NCBI RefSeq assembly: GCF_011386835.1
Contig: NC_088797.1
Coordinates: 98,776,264-98,840,263, forward strand
DNA length: 64,000 nt
Direction: 5' to 3'
Source: Chrysemys picta bellii
Lineage: Eukaryota > Chordata > Testudines > Emydidae
A model generated the notes under the pieces. That model was not told the DNA's origin. It ran no database searches and saw only the letters and a program-made list of their open reading frames with translations. A program made the translations under genes and the position numbers. Position 1 is the stretch's first letter; the number at the start of each line of letters is the position of its first letter. This document shows positions 11,423 through 22,080 of this stretch, piece after piece.

Positions 11423-11665
11423 ACATGTTATACACTAAAAAGCAACAGAGGGTCCTGTGGCACCTTTGAGACTAACAGAAGTATTGGGAGCATAAGCTTT
11501 CGTGGGTAAGAACCTCACTTCTTGCATCTGAAGAAGTGAGGTTCTTACCCATGAAAGCTTATGCTCCCAATACTTCTGTTAGTCTCAAAGGTGCCATAGG
11601 ACCCTCTGTTGCTTTTTACAGATTCAGACTAACACGGCTACCCCTCTGATACATGTTATACACTA
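11423..11665 (-). mobile_element. Foldback retroelement-like repeat with 15-bp target duplication (copy 1)
   Basis: A perfect 15-bp direct repeat, ACATGTTATACACTA, lies at 11423-11437 and 11651-11665. Between them, arms of about 85 bp (11438-11523 and 11530-11616) are inverted copies of each other. An unpaired 'head' at 11617-11650 reads, on the minus strand, ATCAGAGGGGTAGCCGTGTT. The same head and arm sequence occurs in copies at 16.7 and 34.6 kb. A target duplication this long fits retrotransposition (LINE, SINE or Penelope-like) rather than a hAT or Tc1 cut-and-paste element. Confidence 0.75.
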
Positions 11666-12484
11666 TTACACAACGTGGCAGTAATTTGCTGAAAGAGAAA
11701 TGACTTAGGTTCCTTGAATGAGTTCAACTGCATATTGGGGGAACTTTACATAAATACCTTGTTAGTAGGTTGATAATTTTGAAACTGTGAAATGGGAACC
11801 ACATATCTTTTCCCCTGTTGAGTTCACTGGAACTTTAAAGGATTATAGTTTCATTCTGAAGTATCTAACTTCTGCCATTTGATTTAGCCCTCATAACCTT
11901 TCTAGAACCATTGAACTGTCTTTCATTTTGTTCTGTAGTCCTGCAAAATAGCTGTTAAGAAAGTTGCTAGTTTGACTGACCTGGTTGTTGAAGCTGATCT
12001 GTGTCAATGAAATATGGGCCCAAGCTGCAAAAATTGGATCCAGATATTAATTTCAAACACCCCAACCATGAAAGTGTTGCACTTAGACTTTGATTCAGTT
12101 GGATCTATGCTGAAGGTAGGACCCAACTGAAATATGGAACACATTCAAGTTTGGGTGCTCAATTCTCCACTGAGCAAAGCTTGGGCACCAGAAAGGATGG
12201 GGCTGACAGGGACCCTATTGTAGCTCCCTGATTCTGTTTTACCTGGCCCTGGCATGACTGAAAGTTGTATAGGCCTAGCTTTAAATTGTGCTGCTGGTGG
12301 TAAATCTTTTATGAGCAAAGAATCCAGGTGTGGAGAAATCTTGCTCTTCCACACTCCCTACCCTTCCCTCTCTTCCCCAGATCTGGTCCTAGTCTTCCCT
12401 CCCTACCCCCCTGTGTGCCCCTTCCCCCCCCATTATGCTGGGCAGCACAGCTGCAGTGGAGGAGCTGGTGCAGGTGCTGACATA

Positions 12485-12746
12485 GCTGCCTCCAGGAGCG
12501 GTGCCAGGGTTTTTGGCGCCCTAGGCGGGGGTCCTTTCGCGCTCCCGGTCGTCATCGACAATTCTGCGGCACTCCCAGAGTGAGTGAAGGACCCGCTGCA
12601 GAATTGCCACCGAAGACCCGGAGCGCGGAAGGACCCCCCCACCGCCGAATTGCCTCCAAGGATGGCAAAATGCCGCCCCCCCAAATCCTGGTGCCCTAGG
12701 CAACCGCCTAGGTCGCCTAAATGGAAGCGCCGGCCCTGGCTGCCTC
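12485..12746. mobile_element. GC-rich hAT-type MITE with 8-bp target duplication
   Basis: A perfect direct repeat, GCTGCCTC, lies at 12485-12492 and 12739-12746 and encloses 246 bp. The ends are CAGGAGCGGTGCCAGGG at the left and, complemented, CAGGGCCGGCGCTTCC at the right. Internal phrases 'gcgccctaggc' and 'gtgccctaggc' sit in inverted positions. The sequence is far richer in GC and CpG than its surroundings. The long minus-strand frame across 12433-13002 is produced by this element and is not a gene. A left-end fragment of the same family is at 62090-62157. Confidence 0.8.
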
Positions 12747-13790
12747 CCCTAGCTTTCCACTGACAAGAGATATCCCCACATGGGGAAATTCTCCTGCAGG
12801 TTTTTCCAGCCAGGTTAAGTTCATTTTGCCCCTGCAAAGTGAACTTGGTGGACCAGAGACTCTGGCCCTGGATTCTTAATGGACCCAAAGTTTGAGGTTG
12901 TTCAGATCTGGGGTTCTGGTTGAAGCACATCTGAACTATACAGCACTCCCAGGTGATAGTGGTTACCCGCTGAACACCTGTCCTACTTCCAAACTCCTCC
13001 AAATGATGGGGTCCACACTATATTTTAATGTTCATCTGCAATGCAAGCTTTGTATCTTTAACTGATATTGCACCACAGTTATGAAAACCGTTCACAACTC
13101 CTAAAAGGGAATATTTTCCATACCACTTAGCCATCAGATTTTCTGGTTTTGTTTCTTTAAAGAGTAAATGCTTACTCCTGGTTTCTGTGCCAGCATGTTA
13201 CAATACAATATAAAATACCCATATGTGAAAGCAAATGTGAATTTTACTGTAACAAGTTTATTGGGGAAAAATTCTAACTGTAGCTGCCTAGTCCCACAAA
13301 ATTTCCAGCCCAGTTTACCAGGCACATGCCATTTCTTTGTATAAGTAATGGGAATTAGGAAAGCTCTGACATGCTGAGCTTTGCCCATAATTAATGTAAC
13401 TGTGTGGAATTGGCTTGAACATAACTTTTGAGACTCGTGCTATTTTCATATATATGACACTGATCAGCTTGTTAGGAAAGTCGATCCTGGAGGAAAACCT
13501 TAACATTCATTTAAAAAATGAAGTCCTAATCCTTATGCAGTTAGCCTTGAAATGTAACTCAGTACAAAAAGATGTAAACTAGTCATTGGGGTTGAAAGCA
13601 ACAAGCAGTTTGGCTTCACTTCTGCAGGATAAGGAATCATTCTGCTTACCGTCTCCCACGTTCTGAGGTCATCACTGTGCAGATTGATGTGGTAATGGAA
13701 AAAAGAGTTGCTTATGGGTGGGAGCGAGGGTGGAGAAGGCAAAAAATGACTAGCCTAAGTTTCAAAAAGCAAACGCATTAATTTAAATAA

Positions 13791-13922
<132 letters not shown>

Positions 13923-14085
13923 AAAGATTTGCCCATGTTCTTTCATCAGTACACAGCTTTGCTATATCTTACTGTTTTTATTAGTGCTCATCGTTGTAGT
14001 ATCTTTCTGAATTAGATATCTGTTACAAGTGTAAATGTGTCTTTATAAAGAAAATCAGTGAATAAAATATTAGCTAGAATTCATT
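13923..14085 (+). promoter_or_regulatory. DNTT: DNTT 3' untranslated region and polyadenylation signal
   Basis: Directly after the DNTT stop codon, the first canonical AATAAA is at 14061-14066. Cleavage would then be expected 10-30 nt later, giving a short 3' UTR. The surrounding sequence is AT-rich with T-rich stretches downstream. The poly(A) site itself is inferred from the hexamer. Confidence 0.65.
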
Positions 14086-15269
14086 ATAGATACTGATGTT
14101 TTATGTGCTCCTAGAAAGAATACTTATTTAAGCCCTGAAAGCTTCGGTTCCTGAACTGTGCAGTAGTCAGAGCTTGAGTGACCACAGTGTTACTCCAGTT
14201 TTATGCTGATGGATTTGCACTAAAACCACTGGAATAAAACTATAAAGTATTGCAGCAGTGAGTCAGGGTGTAAATATACATTTGGCCGAGCTCGTGGTGG
14301 ACTTATAGTCAACTCAACTACTCTTCACTGTTTGTCTGTCTGAGACACTATCTTCTGACTGCCACATCCACTCAATTCCAACATTTCAGGCAATGTTCTA
14401 GGTACTAATGGCTTGAACCCTATTGATTTTGGGGGGAAATCAGAAAACCAAAAGGGTGGACACATGGAGCCTCTGCCATCTGATTAGTATCTCTGCAATT
14501 GTTTATAGATCAAGCAACAAGTTTGATAGCACCAATTAGCACCTTCCATCTTAACACCTGTCAACATCTTCCAGTATGACAACACTCCATCTCATTTCTG
14601 CCTGTCCTCCCAATAGAGTTTAACGTATTGTCTGGCAGAAAAGTAATTTTGGGTGTCAAGTCTGCTTTCTCCCAGACAAGTCTGCTTTCTGCATTACCAT
14701 GCTGATACATGAAGCACCTTCCATTTTGTTTTGCATCATGATGCTGACACTTAAATAGAAATGGGATTTTTCAATCCTAGTGCAAGAGAATAAAAGCTAC
14801 AGTTGCTCATCTAAATACAATTCTTAATTCAGGGCAAAATTAATCAGAAATTATACTTTAGGATTGTGCCATTTCTGCATACTTCATACCACAGAGGAAT
14901 TATTTAACATCCTGGTTTCTGCATAAAGAAGTGTTTGCAACTGGTAACTCCCATCTTGCCTGCCTATGCATTTCTCTCAGTTATGTCACCTGGAGGAGAG
15001 TGTATGTCAAATGGAGTTATAGCAGACATGCCAACTCTTGTGATTTCTAAGTAAAATTAAGCCTGAGTTGTATGAGGAGATTTCGGCAAACCAGTAAAGT
15101 GTCTGAAACCACTATGGCTTATTGCTAAAAGCAGCCTTGTCAGCAGTCTCAGCTTGACCAAGGCAGGAGGGGAGGGGCTTTTGGGTGACACAGAAAGGGT
15201 AGCTTGACCCTGCGTACTTCCTGATAAGAATTGTGTTGAAGTTGCTGATACATGCATTTTAGAAGAGCA
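14086..15269. other. Intergenic, no gene seen
   Basis: Unique sequence downstream of DNTT. The phrase 'catgccaactcttgtgattt' at about 15027 resembles, inverted, 'gaggttggcaatactg' at about 16171-16190. An older inverted-repeat element may therefore span this region with later insertions inside it; I cannot define it. Confidence 0.35.
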
Positions 15270-15725
15270 GGATGTGCCCTAGGAATGTTTATTGGGGCCT
15301 CAAGGCTGCAAACTCTGGAAAAACCCACACCTGGTTAATCAATAATCAGAAGGAACCGCTTGACCATTGAAACTGCTTACTTAAGTTTTCTTTAAGGGAC
15401 ATGTCATTCTATTACTAATGTATAAATAAGGGGGAAAAGTTTGAGGTAGTTGGACTCTTTTTGGACTCATTTGGACTCTCTCTGGATACATCTTGTGCAG
15501 ACGGAAGATTTGGCCAATGGAAGCCTGACGCTGTGTCACTCGAGAGCCACACTCAGCTTTGGTAATTATCAAGGGTTGGAGATGTTTTACTAACCTGTTG
15601 CGGACGCGTGTAAATGCTTGAGACTAAGTAAAGTTCAGCTTTAAGTGAAAACACTCTTGTGTTGTCCTGTTTGTGCCAGCCATCTATCGGTCGGACGGCC
15701 GTGTCTCCCCTGATTTATTTCCTGA
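15270..15725 (+). mobile_element. Solo-LTR-like sequence
   Basis: The layout resembles a retroviral LTR on the plus strand. A TATA-like 'tataaataag' lies at 15421, an AGTAAA-type polyadenylation signal near 15627 and a GT-rich stretch after it. The sequence ends in a sharp '...tttcctgaca' at about 15725. The start is uncertain (a TGTG at 15273 is one candidate) and I found no matching target duplication. No primer-binding site or gag/pol sequence follows, so if it is an LTR it is a solitary one. Confidence 0.4.
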
Positions 15726-15790
15726 CACCACCTTGCCCAGAGTAAAAGATACCAAGAGCTTTGGGTTGAAAGAACCCCGAGTAACAGAGG

Positions 15791-15889
15791 CATGATCTTG
15801 CAATAGAACTCTGAAATGTCAGGATTTTTTCCCCAGCCACGCTGGAAAAAAAAAATCCTGACATTTGAGAGTTCTATCCTGAGATCATG
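15791..15889. repeat. Imperfect 40-bp inverted repeat
   Basis: The left arm at 15791-15830 and the right arm ending at 15889 are reverse complements with about four mismatches (for example 'gaaatgtcaggatttttt' against 'aaaaaatcctgacatttg'). They are separated by about 19 nt containing 'ccagccacgctgg', which is itself a small palindrome. It lies just right of the LTR-like block and may be part of an older foldback element. Confidence 0.7.
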
Positions 15890-16384
15890 AGTCAGGCTTA
15901 ATAATTTTACTGAGAAATTGCTGCCAGCCCCAGTGGCTGGGGCTCCCGTTATCAGTCAGCCCTGGAACTGACAGGGCTGACAGCAAGAGCCCCTCCTTAA
16001 GGGGACACTAGGATACTGGGGCTCCCGCTGTCAGCCACATGTGTGACCTGAGAGCATCTTAAAGGCTCAGAAACCAGAAGGGAATTAGACCCCACATTTT
16101 ATTGGTTTAAAAATCATAAGGATTTTTTTTAACCTCCATGATTTTTGGGGGTCTGACTCATGATTGTCCAATGGTGAGGTTGGCAATACTGCAACTCCCC
16201 TAACATCGAAGAAAACATGCATCAGTTTGGTTCCCTTTTTCTGAGACTTTTTATCATTTGGCACATGGAAAATGAATATATTTCTTGCAAAAAATGACAA
16301 GCTGAAATAACTGAGATGCACAGTGAATTCATGAGTAACAAAAATTACTATTATTAAGTGAGGTTCTAATTCCTTGGTGAGATT

Positions 16385-16455
16385 CTCTGATTTCAGTTAT
16401 ACAGGAGTCAGACTAGATGATCACGATGGTCCCTTCTGGCCTTCAGATATATGAA
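16385..16455 (+). mobile_element. CR1 3'-end fragment
   Basis: The phrase 'gtcagactagatgatcacga' followed by 'tggtcccttctggcctt' is the characteristic 3' untranslated end of a turtle CR1 subfamily, here only about 70 bp on the plus strand. Confidence 0.6.
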
Positions 16456-16692
16456 GAAGGTAATACCTGGTATTCACACTTCTATACGAGGAGCAGCTAT
16501 CCTAATTACTACCTTTTTGTAACACAGGACAACATAAATTAGGGAGTAAGCTAGAACATTCAAGGTTGTACCATACATTAAATGGTTGCAATGGCAGAAG
16601 TATGAGGCTCAGAAGAAGTGAGTTACAATGGACCTCAGACAGTGACTAGGCCCAACTAGTAGGAGAAGTGGGGGTGAAGTCAGAAGATGAAG

Positions 16693-17153
16693 TATGTGCT
16701 CTTAGGTTTCAGAGTAGCAGTTGTGTTAGTCTGTATCCACAAAAAGAACAGGAGTACTTGTAGCACCTTAGAGACTAGCAAATTTATTTGAGCATAAGCT
16801 TTGATGGGCTACAGCCCACTTCATCGGATGCATAGAATGGAACATATAGTGAGGAGATATATATACACATACAGAGAAGGTGAAAAGGTGGGAGTTGTCC
16901 TACCAACTCGAAGAGGCTAATTAATTAAGAGAGAAAAAAACCCTTTTGTAGTGATAATCAAGATAGCCCATTACAGACAGTTTGACAAGAGGTGTGAGAA
17001 TACTTAACATTCCCCATGTTTGGGTGTCAACATTCCCTATGTTAAGTATTCTCACACCTCTTGTCAAACTGTCTGTAATGGGGGCCCAATCTTGTAAGGT
17101 AAATTTGCTAGTCTCTAAGGTGCCACAAGTACTCCTGTTCTATGTGCTGTTAG
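16693..17153 (+). mobile_element. Foldback retroelement-like repeat (copy 2)
   Basis: Direct repeats TATGTGCTCTTAG (16693-16705) and TATGTGCTGTTAG (17141-17153), with one mismatch, enclose 435 bp. The head GTTTCAGAGTAGCAG leads into 'gaacaggagtacttgt' at 16747. The inverted counterpart 'acaagtactcctgttc' ends exactly at the right duplication. An inner pair of arms (about 16969-17019 and 17031-17083) with the phrase 'gacaagaggtgtgagaatac' forms a second hairpin. The head is homologous to that of the copies at 11.4 and 34.6 kb. Confidence 0.7.
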
Positions 17154-20100
17154 TAAAGGATGAACAAGCAAGAAGAAAGTGTAGGCCCATTGCTCCACTG
17201 GAAGGGACTGCAAAGAGATGGCAAGGAGAAAACTGAAATGCTTTATAGTTACTCTGCTTCAACATTCAACAAAAAAGTTATTAGTGATAATATTGCAATA
17301 ATAGAGGCCAATCCAACAAGGCGATGAACTCCCTCAGAGCCTATTGATTTCAGTAGCACTTGAGAGTGCTCAGCACCATGAGTGGGGGGTATAATAGACA
17401 AGGGGAGGCGTTGCTTTCCCTAGCGCAGCCATCCCTGCTGCCTGAGACCTGGGCTGTTGTGTCCTCCCCCCGCTCTGACTCTTCCCAGAGGCTCCCACGG
17501 CATGCTGCTGCTGCTTGGTGAGTCTTCCTCCTCGCCTCTCCTTTTCTCCACTCCACTCCACCCTGTCCCCCTTCAGAGGTCTCCGCAGCTGCCGGCAGTG
17601 CTCCTCCTCACCCCCCTCCCTGCAGGGCGGGGTGTGTGTGTCTGTGTGTGCATGAGCTGTAGGCGGGAGAGTGAGGAGGTGAGGGGAGAGGATCCCTCAT
17701 CCTTGAGAAACTTTATACAAGTGAAAAAGCTTTCCAGACCAGAGACTAGTAGCAGATCACTGAAACTGTTAAAGGGCCATTAAAGTTGTAAGGAAGCCAT
17801 TTAACAGGCATTTGCCAATGCCCAGGAAGTCTTTGGCCACATTTAGCTGGGTTTTATATTATAGGAAAATGTGTTATTGGGGTTAAAAACAGTTTCCAAA
17901 GGACCATCAGTTATTCTCTGTACCCAGCAGAAGTATTTTTGTCTAACCTCGCTCAAGGAGGAGCTGACATAGCCAGTGAGTTTATTTCTTGATCTAGTGG
18001 TTTTATTCAAACCCAGTTTAAGTAAAGAAGTCTGGCAGGGAATTCGGTGTAAGAAAAGTTATTAAACTACTGCCCTAATGCAGGCTGTCAATGACCAACA
18101 CTTTTTCAAAAGAAGAGATTAGGCTTCAGTTTAGCGCAGGTACCCTGGCATTTCGTCTCTCTCTATACTGTATATACCGAACTCCCTGCCACACAGAGGA
18201 AAATCCATCTGGTAATTGATCTCTAGCTGTTGCCTGTTCAGTTCCCTTGGGGAATGTTATTAGTGCTTTAAGGTGAAAAGGGGGGAGGGTCCCACAGGGG
18301 AGGGTAGCAGCAGGGTGAGGAGGCGAGCAGAGAGCTAGCTGCATGGCAGGTGGAGGGGCCTGGTGCGGGGGGGTGAGGAGGCAAGCAAGGGAGGAGGTCA
18401 GTGGAGGGGGGTACCTTGTGGCGGGGGTGTGAAGAGGTGAGTGGTGAGTCAGCTGTAGGCAGGGGCAGGGCCTGGGGCAGAGCAGGGGTGGAGTGTGGAT
18501 GGGGCTGTGGGTGGAAGAGGTGGGACAAGAAGCTAGCCTCCTCCAGGGGAAGTTTCACCCACCACCTATTCTCAGCAACTTACAAGATTGGGCCCTTAAT
18601 TAAGAAAGGGAGAGGTCATGAGGGAGAATCACAATGGAACAGGTTAAAGAAAACAAAACCTAGATCACATATTCTAATCAAGACGAGCTGCTGCCATCTC
18701 CCTGCTAGTAGAACTGTTGGAGCCATTGGTAATAATTCTTGTGAACTCATGACGGACAGGTTAGGCCCAGGGGATTGGAAAAGGAGAAACACTTTAAAAA
18801 GGGCAGACCTGTGTTTATGAAGGGAGGCGGGGAAGACAGAATTTCAGATCAGTAATCGTAATATGTATTACATTGCTAGGATGATTAATAGACTTTATTT
18901 TTTTAAGCACCTAGAGAAAAATAAAGTGATAAATCATGGGTAACATAGGTTCATCAAAAACAAATCATACCAAACTAATAAAGTGTTAGAGTCCCTGGCG
19001 GTTGTTTTAAAAATGTCTGTCCCTGCTTCCAGGCCAAAGCAATTTGGCAAGGAGCGGGGAGGTTGGGGAAGAGGGGACGGGAAAGGAGAAGGATAGTAAT
19101 TTTTATAAGCTTCTGAGGTTTAACAGTTGATCAGTGACTCTGCTTCTGGGAATACCAAAAGATTTACAAAGCAAAGTTAAAATAAAAGTAAAATCATTAT
19201 GCATTTAATCATTTTCATATCATTCAGATAATTTTTAATGACTGTCAAATATCCAGGAATATCTGATGTAATGTTTACCAGCAATAAACAGTTTCATTTC
19301 CCACATTCTTTAGGCATTGTTCTGTTATAGTGACAGATATATGAAGAAAAAATATTTGTAAAGCAAATTATTGCTTCAAATTGTCTCTTTCAATCCTTTT
19401 AAAGCTATCCTAACAGCAATGAGCAATGTCAGAGCATGTCTTACTTAGGTTATAGGTAACAGCACCAGTGAACTGGAATGAACAATCTACGGTGATGTAG
19501 GAGGAGCTTGGCTGTCTCAATGACTCTCCACAGAATCTTGAAAGCAGACGACATAGCTCTTTGTACAGATTACATTATATATAAATAAACTCAGCCGTGC
19601 ACAAGCTTTCTGATGCTGAGACTGTTCTGCTAACTTGTCAGTAACCTGTGAACTATCCATAATTTGTGTGTGGATGGATACATGTTAATAAAAATCAGCA
19701 TATTCCCCCGCTTCCTGAGCTCTGTAAAGTTGTGTCTTACATTGTACTCAAACCCTGATTTCATTTCTGCCAGAACTGCTGGACAATGTTATACTTTTAG
19801 GTTACGGGAGGTTTTCCTCTTATTCACAGAGTTCTGTGCGCGTGTGAAATGGAATCTCCCGTCTAGAGCATATGGGTTGTTCTCCCCATGGCGTACTTTG
19901 TTCCATCAGCTGCAGTTAAAACAATATACTCCTGAGACAAAAATGTTCAGTGAGGACAATGAAGAGGCCCATAAAGAAATAAAGACTGATGCTTTGGACA
20001 GCTTTGCAAGGACAGACTTCTGTCTGAATGGCTGTTGGTACAATAATATTCCAAAATCAGCCACTGCTACTAGTTTGCTCACTGGCAGTAAATAACTTGT

Positions 20101-20307
20101 AATTCGGGTGCAGGGCAGCTAATTAGCTGAGGTGCATGTGTTTTCAGCTGTAATTTTTTTTACTATAAATCATTCTAATAAGATGGACTAACTAGTGGTT
20201 GCCCAGCTGCATTTGTGCATCAGGCACCTTTTATTTTGATCAGATAGCACCAGATACAATGTGTCTTAGCTAATCAGATAGTTCCTCAAGGAACAGCGCC
20301 ATTCAGC
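17154..20307. other. Intergenic, no gene recognised; two GC-rich blocks
   Basis: Two GC-rich blocks (17380-17700 and 18260-18560) have skewed composition, the first C-rich and the second G-rich on the plus strand. They look like halves of repeats and generate proline- and glycine-rich frames. A 143-codon plus-strand frame at 19664-20095 has no family I recognise and no splice or promoter support. Nothing else is supported. Confidence 0.4.
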
Positions 20308-20309
20308 TC

Positions 20310-21475
20310 TGTGATGGGTTGCCCCCCCTTCAAGGTGCCATTTGATGTGCAGAGATACCACTGAGGCTGCCTGTTCTGCCAGCATGGGTCCCCTTTAACC
20401 TGTCTTGCTGAGCCAGGCTCTTAAGCCTCCTCTAGCACACACACAGCCAAGGCCATACCTACCTGCAGAAACACACAGACACTGATATCAACTCTGGGAA
20501 AACTCAGCTTAAGGGACTTGCCCCAGCACTCAGGTGCCCTCCTCCCTTGGAGTGCAGACCCAAAGGTATATTGTCTTGCACTGTATAGAAAAATCTACAA
20601 GCTCATAAAAATTCACTTTCTCCCTCAATATGAAGAGAGATAAGCACACCTTCTTCCCCCCCCCCCCCGCCCTAGTTAGAAATTGCACAAACTGGGTTTA
20701 ATAATAAACCAAACCAATTTATTAACTATAAAAGGCAGAGTTTAAGTGTTTATAACAGATAGCACACAGAACAAAGCAGATTACTAAGCAAATAAAACAA
20801 AGCACACAAACTAAGCTTGATTCACTAAAGAAATTGGCTACAAATAGTAATTTCTCACCCTAAATGTTGCCTCAGGCAGATTACAGAGATTCTTGAAAGC
20901 CAGCTTCACTGGCCTGCAGCTTGAAACTTCAGGTATTATTACTAACAAGTTAGACACCCTTCCAGCCTGGGCTCAATTCTTCTCCCCCCAGTTCAGTTCT
21001 TGTTTCCAGGTGTTTCCCAGTGTCTCTTTGCCTCCTCACCCAAAGAGACACTGGGAAACACCTGGAAACAAGAACTGAACTGGGAGGAGAACCATGATGA
21101 TGTCACTTCCCTGCCTTATATAACTTTTGTATATGGTGGGAACCCTTTGTCTTCCAGTGGAAAAACACTGGCATTCCAAGGTGGGGTCCAGTACCAGGTG
21201 ACTCAGTCATATGTCTCTGCAGGGTCATAGCAGCCATTACTTGCAGGCTGTTTGGAGTATCCACAGGAAGACTAAACTCGTTCACAATCCATTGTCTTTG
21301 CTGATGTACCATCAGCCCTGTCTGGCTTTTTCATTGTTGTTCCTGAAGGGCTAGTTGTGGGTGTCACCCGAAGTAGTAGATATATGGTCAATATTCCTAA
21401 CTTCAGATACAGAAATGATACGTGCATACAAATTGGATAATCAGATTCAGTAAATCATACCCTTTTCCCTTATCA
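20310..21475 (-). mobile_element. LTR-like repeat, antisense
   Basis: The stretch begins at 'tgtgatgggttgcccc' and continues through 'aaccaaaccaatttattaac' and 'cttatataacttttgtatat'. I recognise this general layout as a long (about 1.1 kb) chelonian LTR-type repeat read on the minus strand. The right boundary is uncertain and no internal retroviral sequence is present. The plus-strand phrase 'taataaaccaaaccaattta' lies in the middle. The block contains a 14-nt C run at about 20657-20670 and the perfect inverted repeat annotated separately. Confidence 0.4.
20987..21084. repeat. Perfect 44-bp inverted repeat
   Basis: The left arm at 20987-21030 and the right arm at 21041-21084 are exact reverse complements over 44 nt, with a 10-nt spacer (CCTCCTCACC). 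Arms begin CCCAGTTCAGTTCTTG and end CAGTGTCTCTTTG. The rest of the enclosing repeat looks old, so a mismatch-free hairpin is unusual. Confidence 0.9.
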
Positions 21476-21560
21476 GATTCCCAGTTTGATCAGTTCCATT
21501 TATTTTTAACGGAAGGTTTAACCATTGCAGTGTGGAATCGTAGGGGCCTCAAGAACCCTG

Positions 21561-22080
21561 TATAGAATCATAGGAGTGGGAGGGGACCTCGAGAGGACAT
21601 CTAGTCCAGTCTCCTGCACTCATGGCAGGACTAAATATTATCTAGACGAGTAGTTCTCAAACTTTCGTACTGGTGACGCCTTTCACATAGTAAGACTCTG
21701 AGTGCAACTCCCCTTATAAATTAAAAACACTTTTTTATATATTTAACACCATTATAAATGCTGGAGGCAAAGCAGGGTTTGGGGTGGAGGCTGACATCTT
21801 TCGACCCCCTATGTAATAACCTCACACCCCCAGAAGGGTCCCAACCCCCACTTTGAGAACCCCCTGATCTAGACCATCCCTGACAGGTGTTTGTCTAACA
21901 TGCTCTTAAAAAGATCTCCAATGATGGAGATGCCACAAACTCCCTAGACAATTTATTCCAGTGCTTAACCACCCTGACAGGAAGTTTTTCCTAATGTCCA
22001 ACCTAAACCTCCCTAGCTGCAGTTTAAGCCCATTGCTTCTTATCCTATCCTGAGTGGTTAAGAAGAACCTGTCCTTGGCT
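21561..22080 (-). mobile_element. CR1 LINE 3' end, antisense, interrupted
   Basis: The plus strand starts with 'tagaatcataggagtgggag' and runs through 'cctgacaggaagtttttcct' and 'cccattgcttcttatcctat', the reverse complement of a CR1 ORF2 C-terminus and tail. It is split by a hAT-type MITE at 21648-21866, so the CR1 insertion is older than the MITE. Confidence 0.8.
21640..21874. mobile_element. hAT-type MITE nested in CR1
   Basis: A perfect 8-bp duplication, ATCTAGAC, lies at 21640-21647 and 21867-21874. The 219-bp insert has ends GAGTAGTTCTCAAACTTT and, at the right, ACTTTGAGAACCCCCTG, which are inverted copies. Removing it restores continuity of the surrounding CR1, which confirms the boundaries. 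Confidence 0.85.

Noticed and set aside
12433..13002. 189-codon minus-strand frame
   Set aside because: It overlaps the GC-rich MITE with a perfect 8-bp duplication; composition explains the open frame and no domain is visible.
19664..20095. 143-codon plus-strand frame
   Set aside because: No family recognised and no conservation evidence available. The length is within chance expectation for 64 kb of DNA read in six frames.
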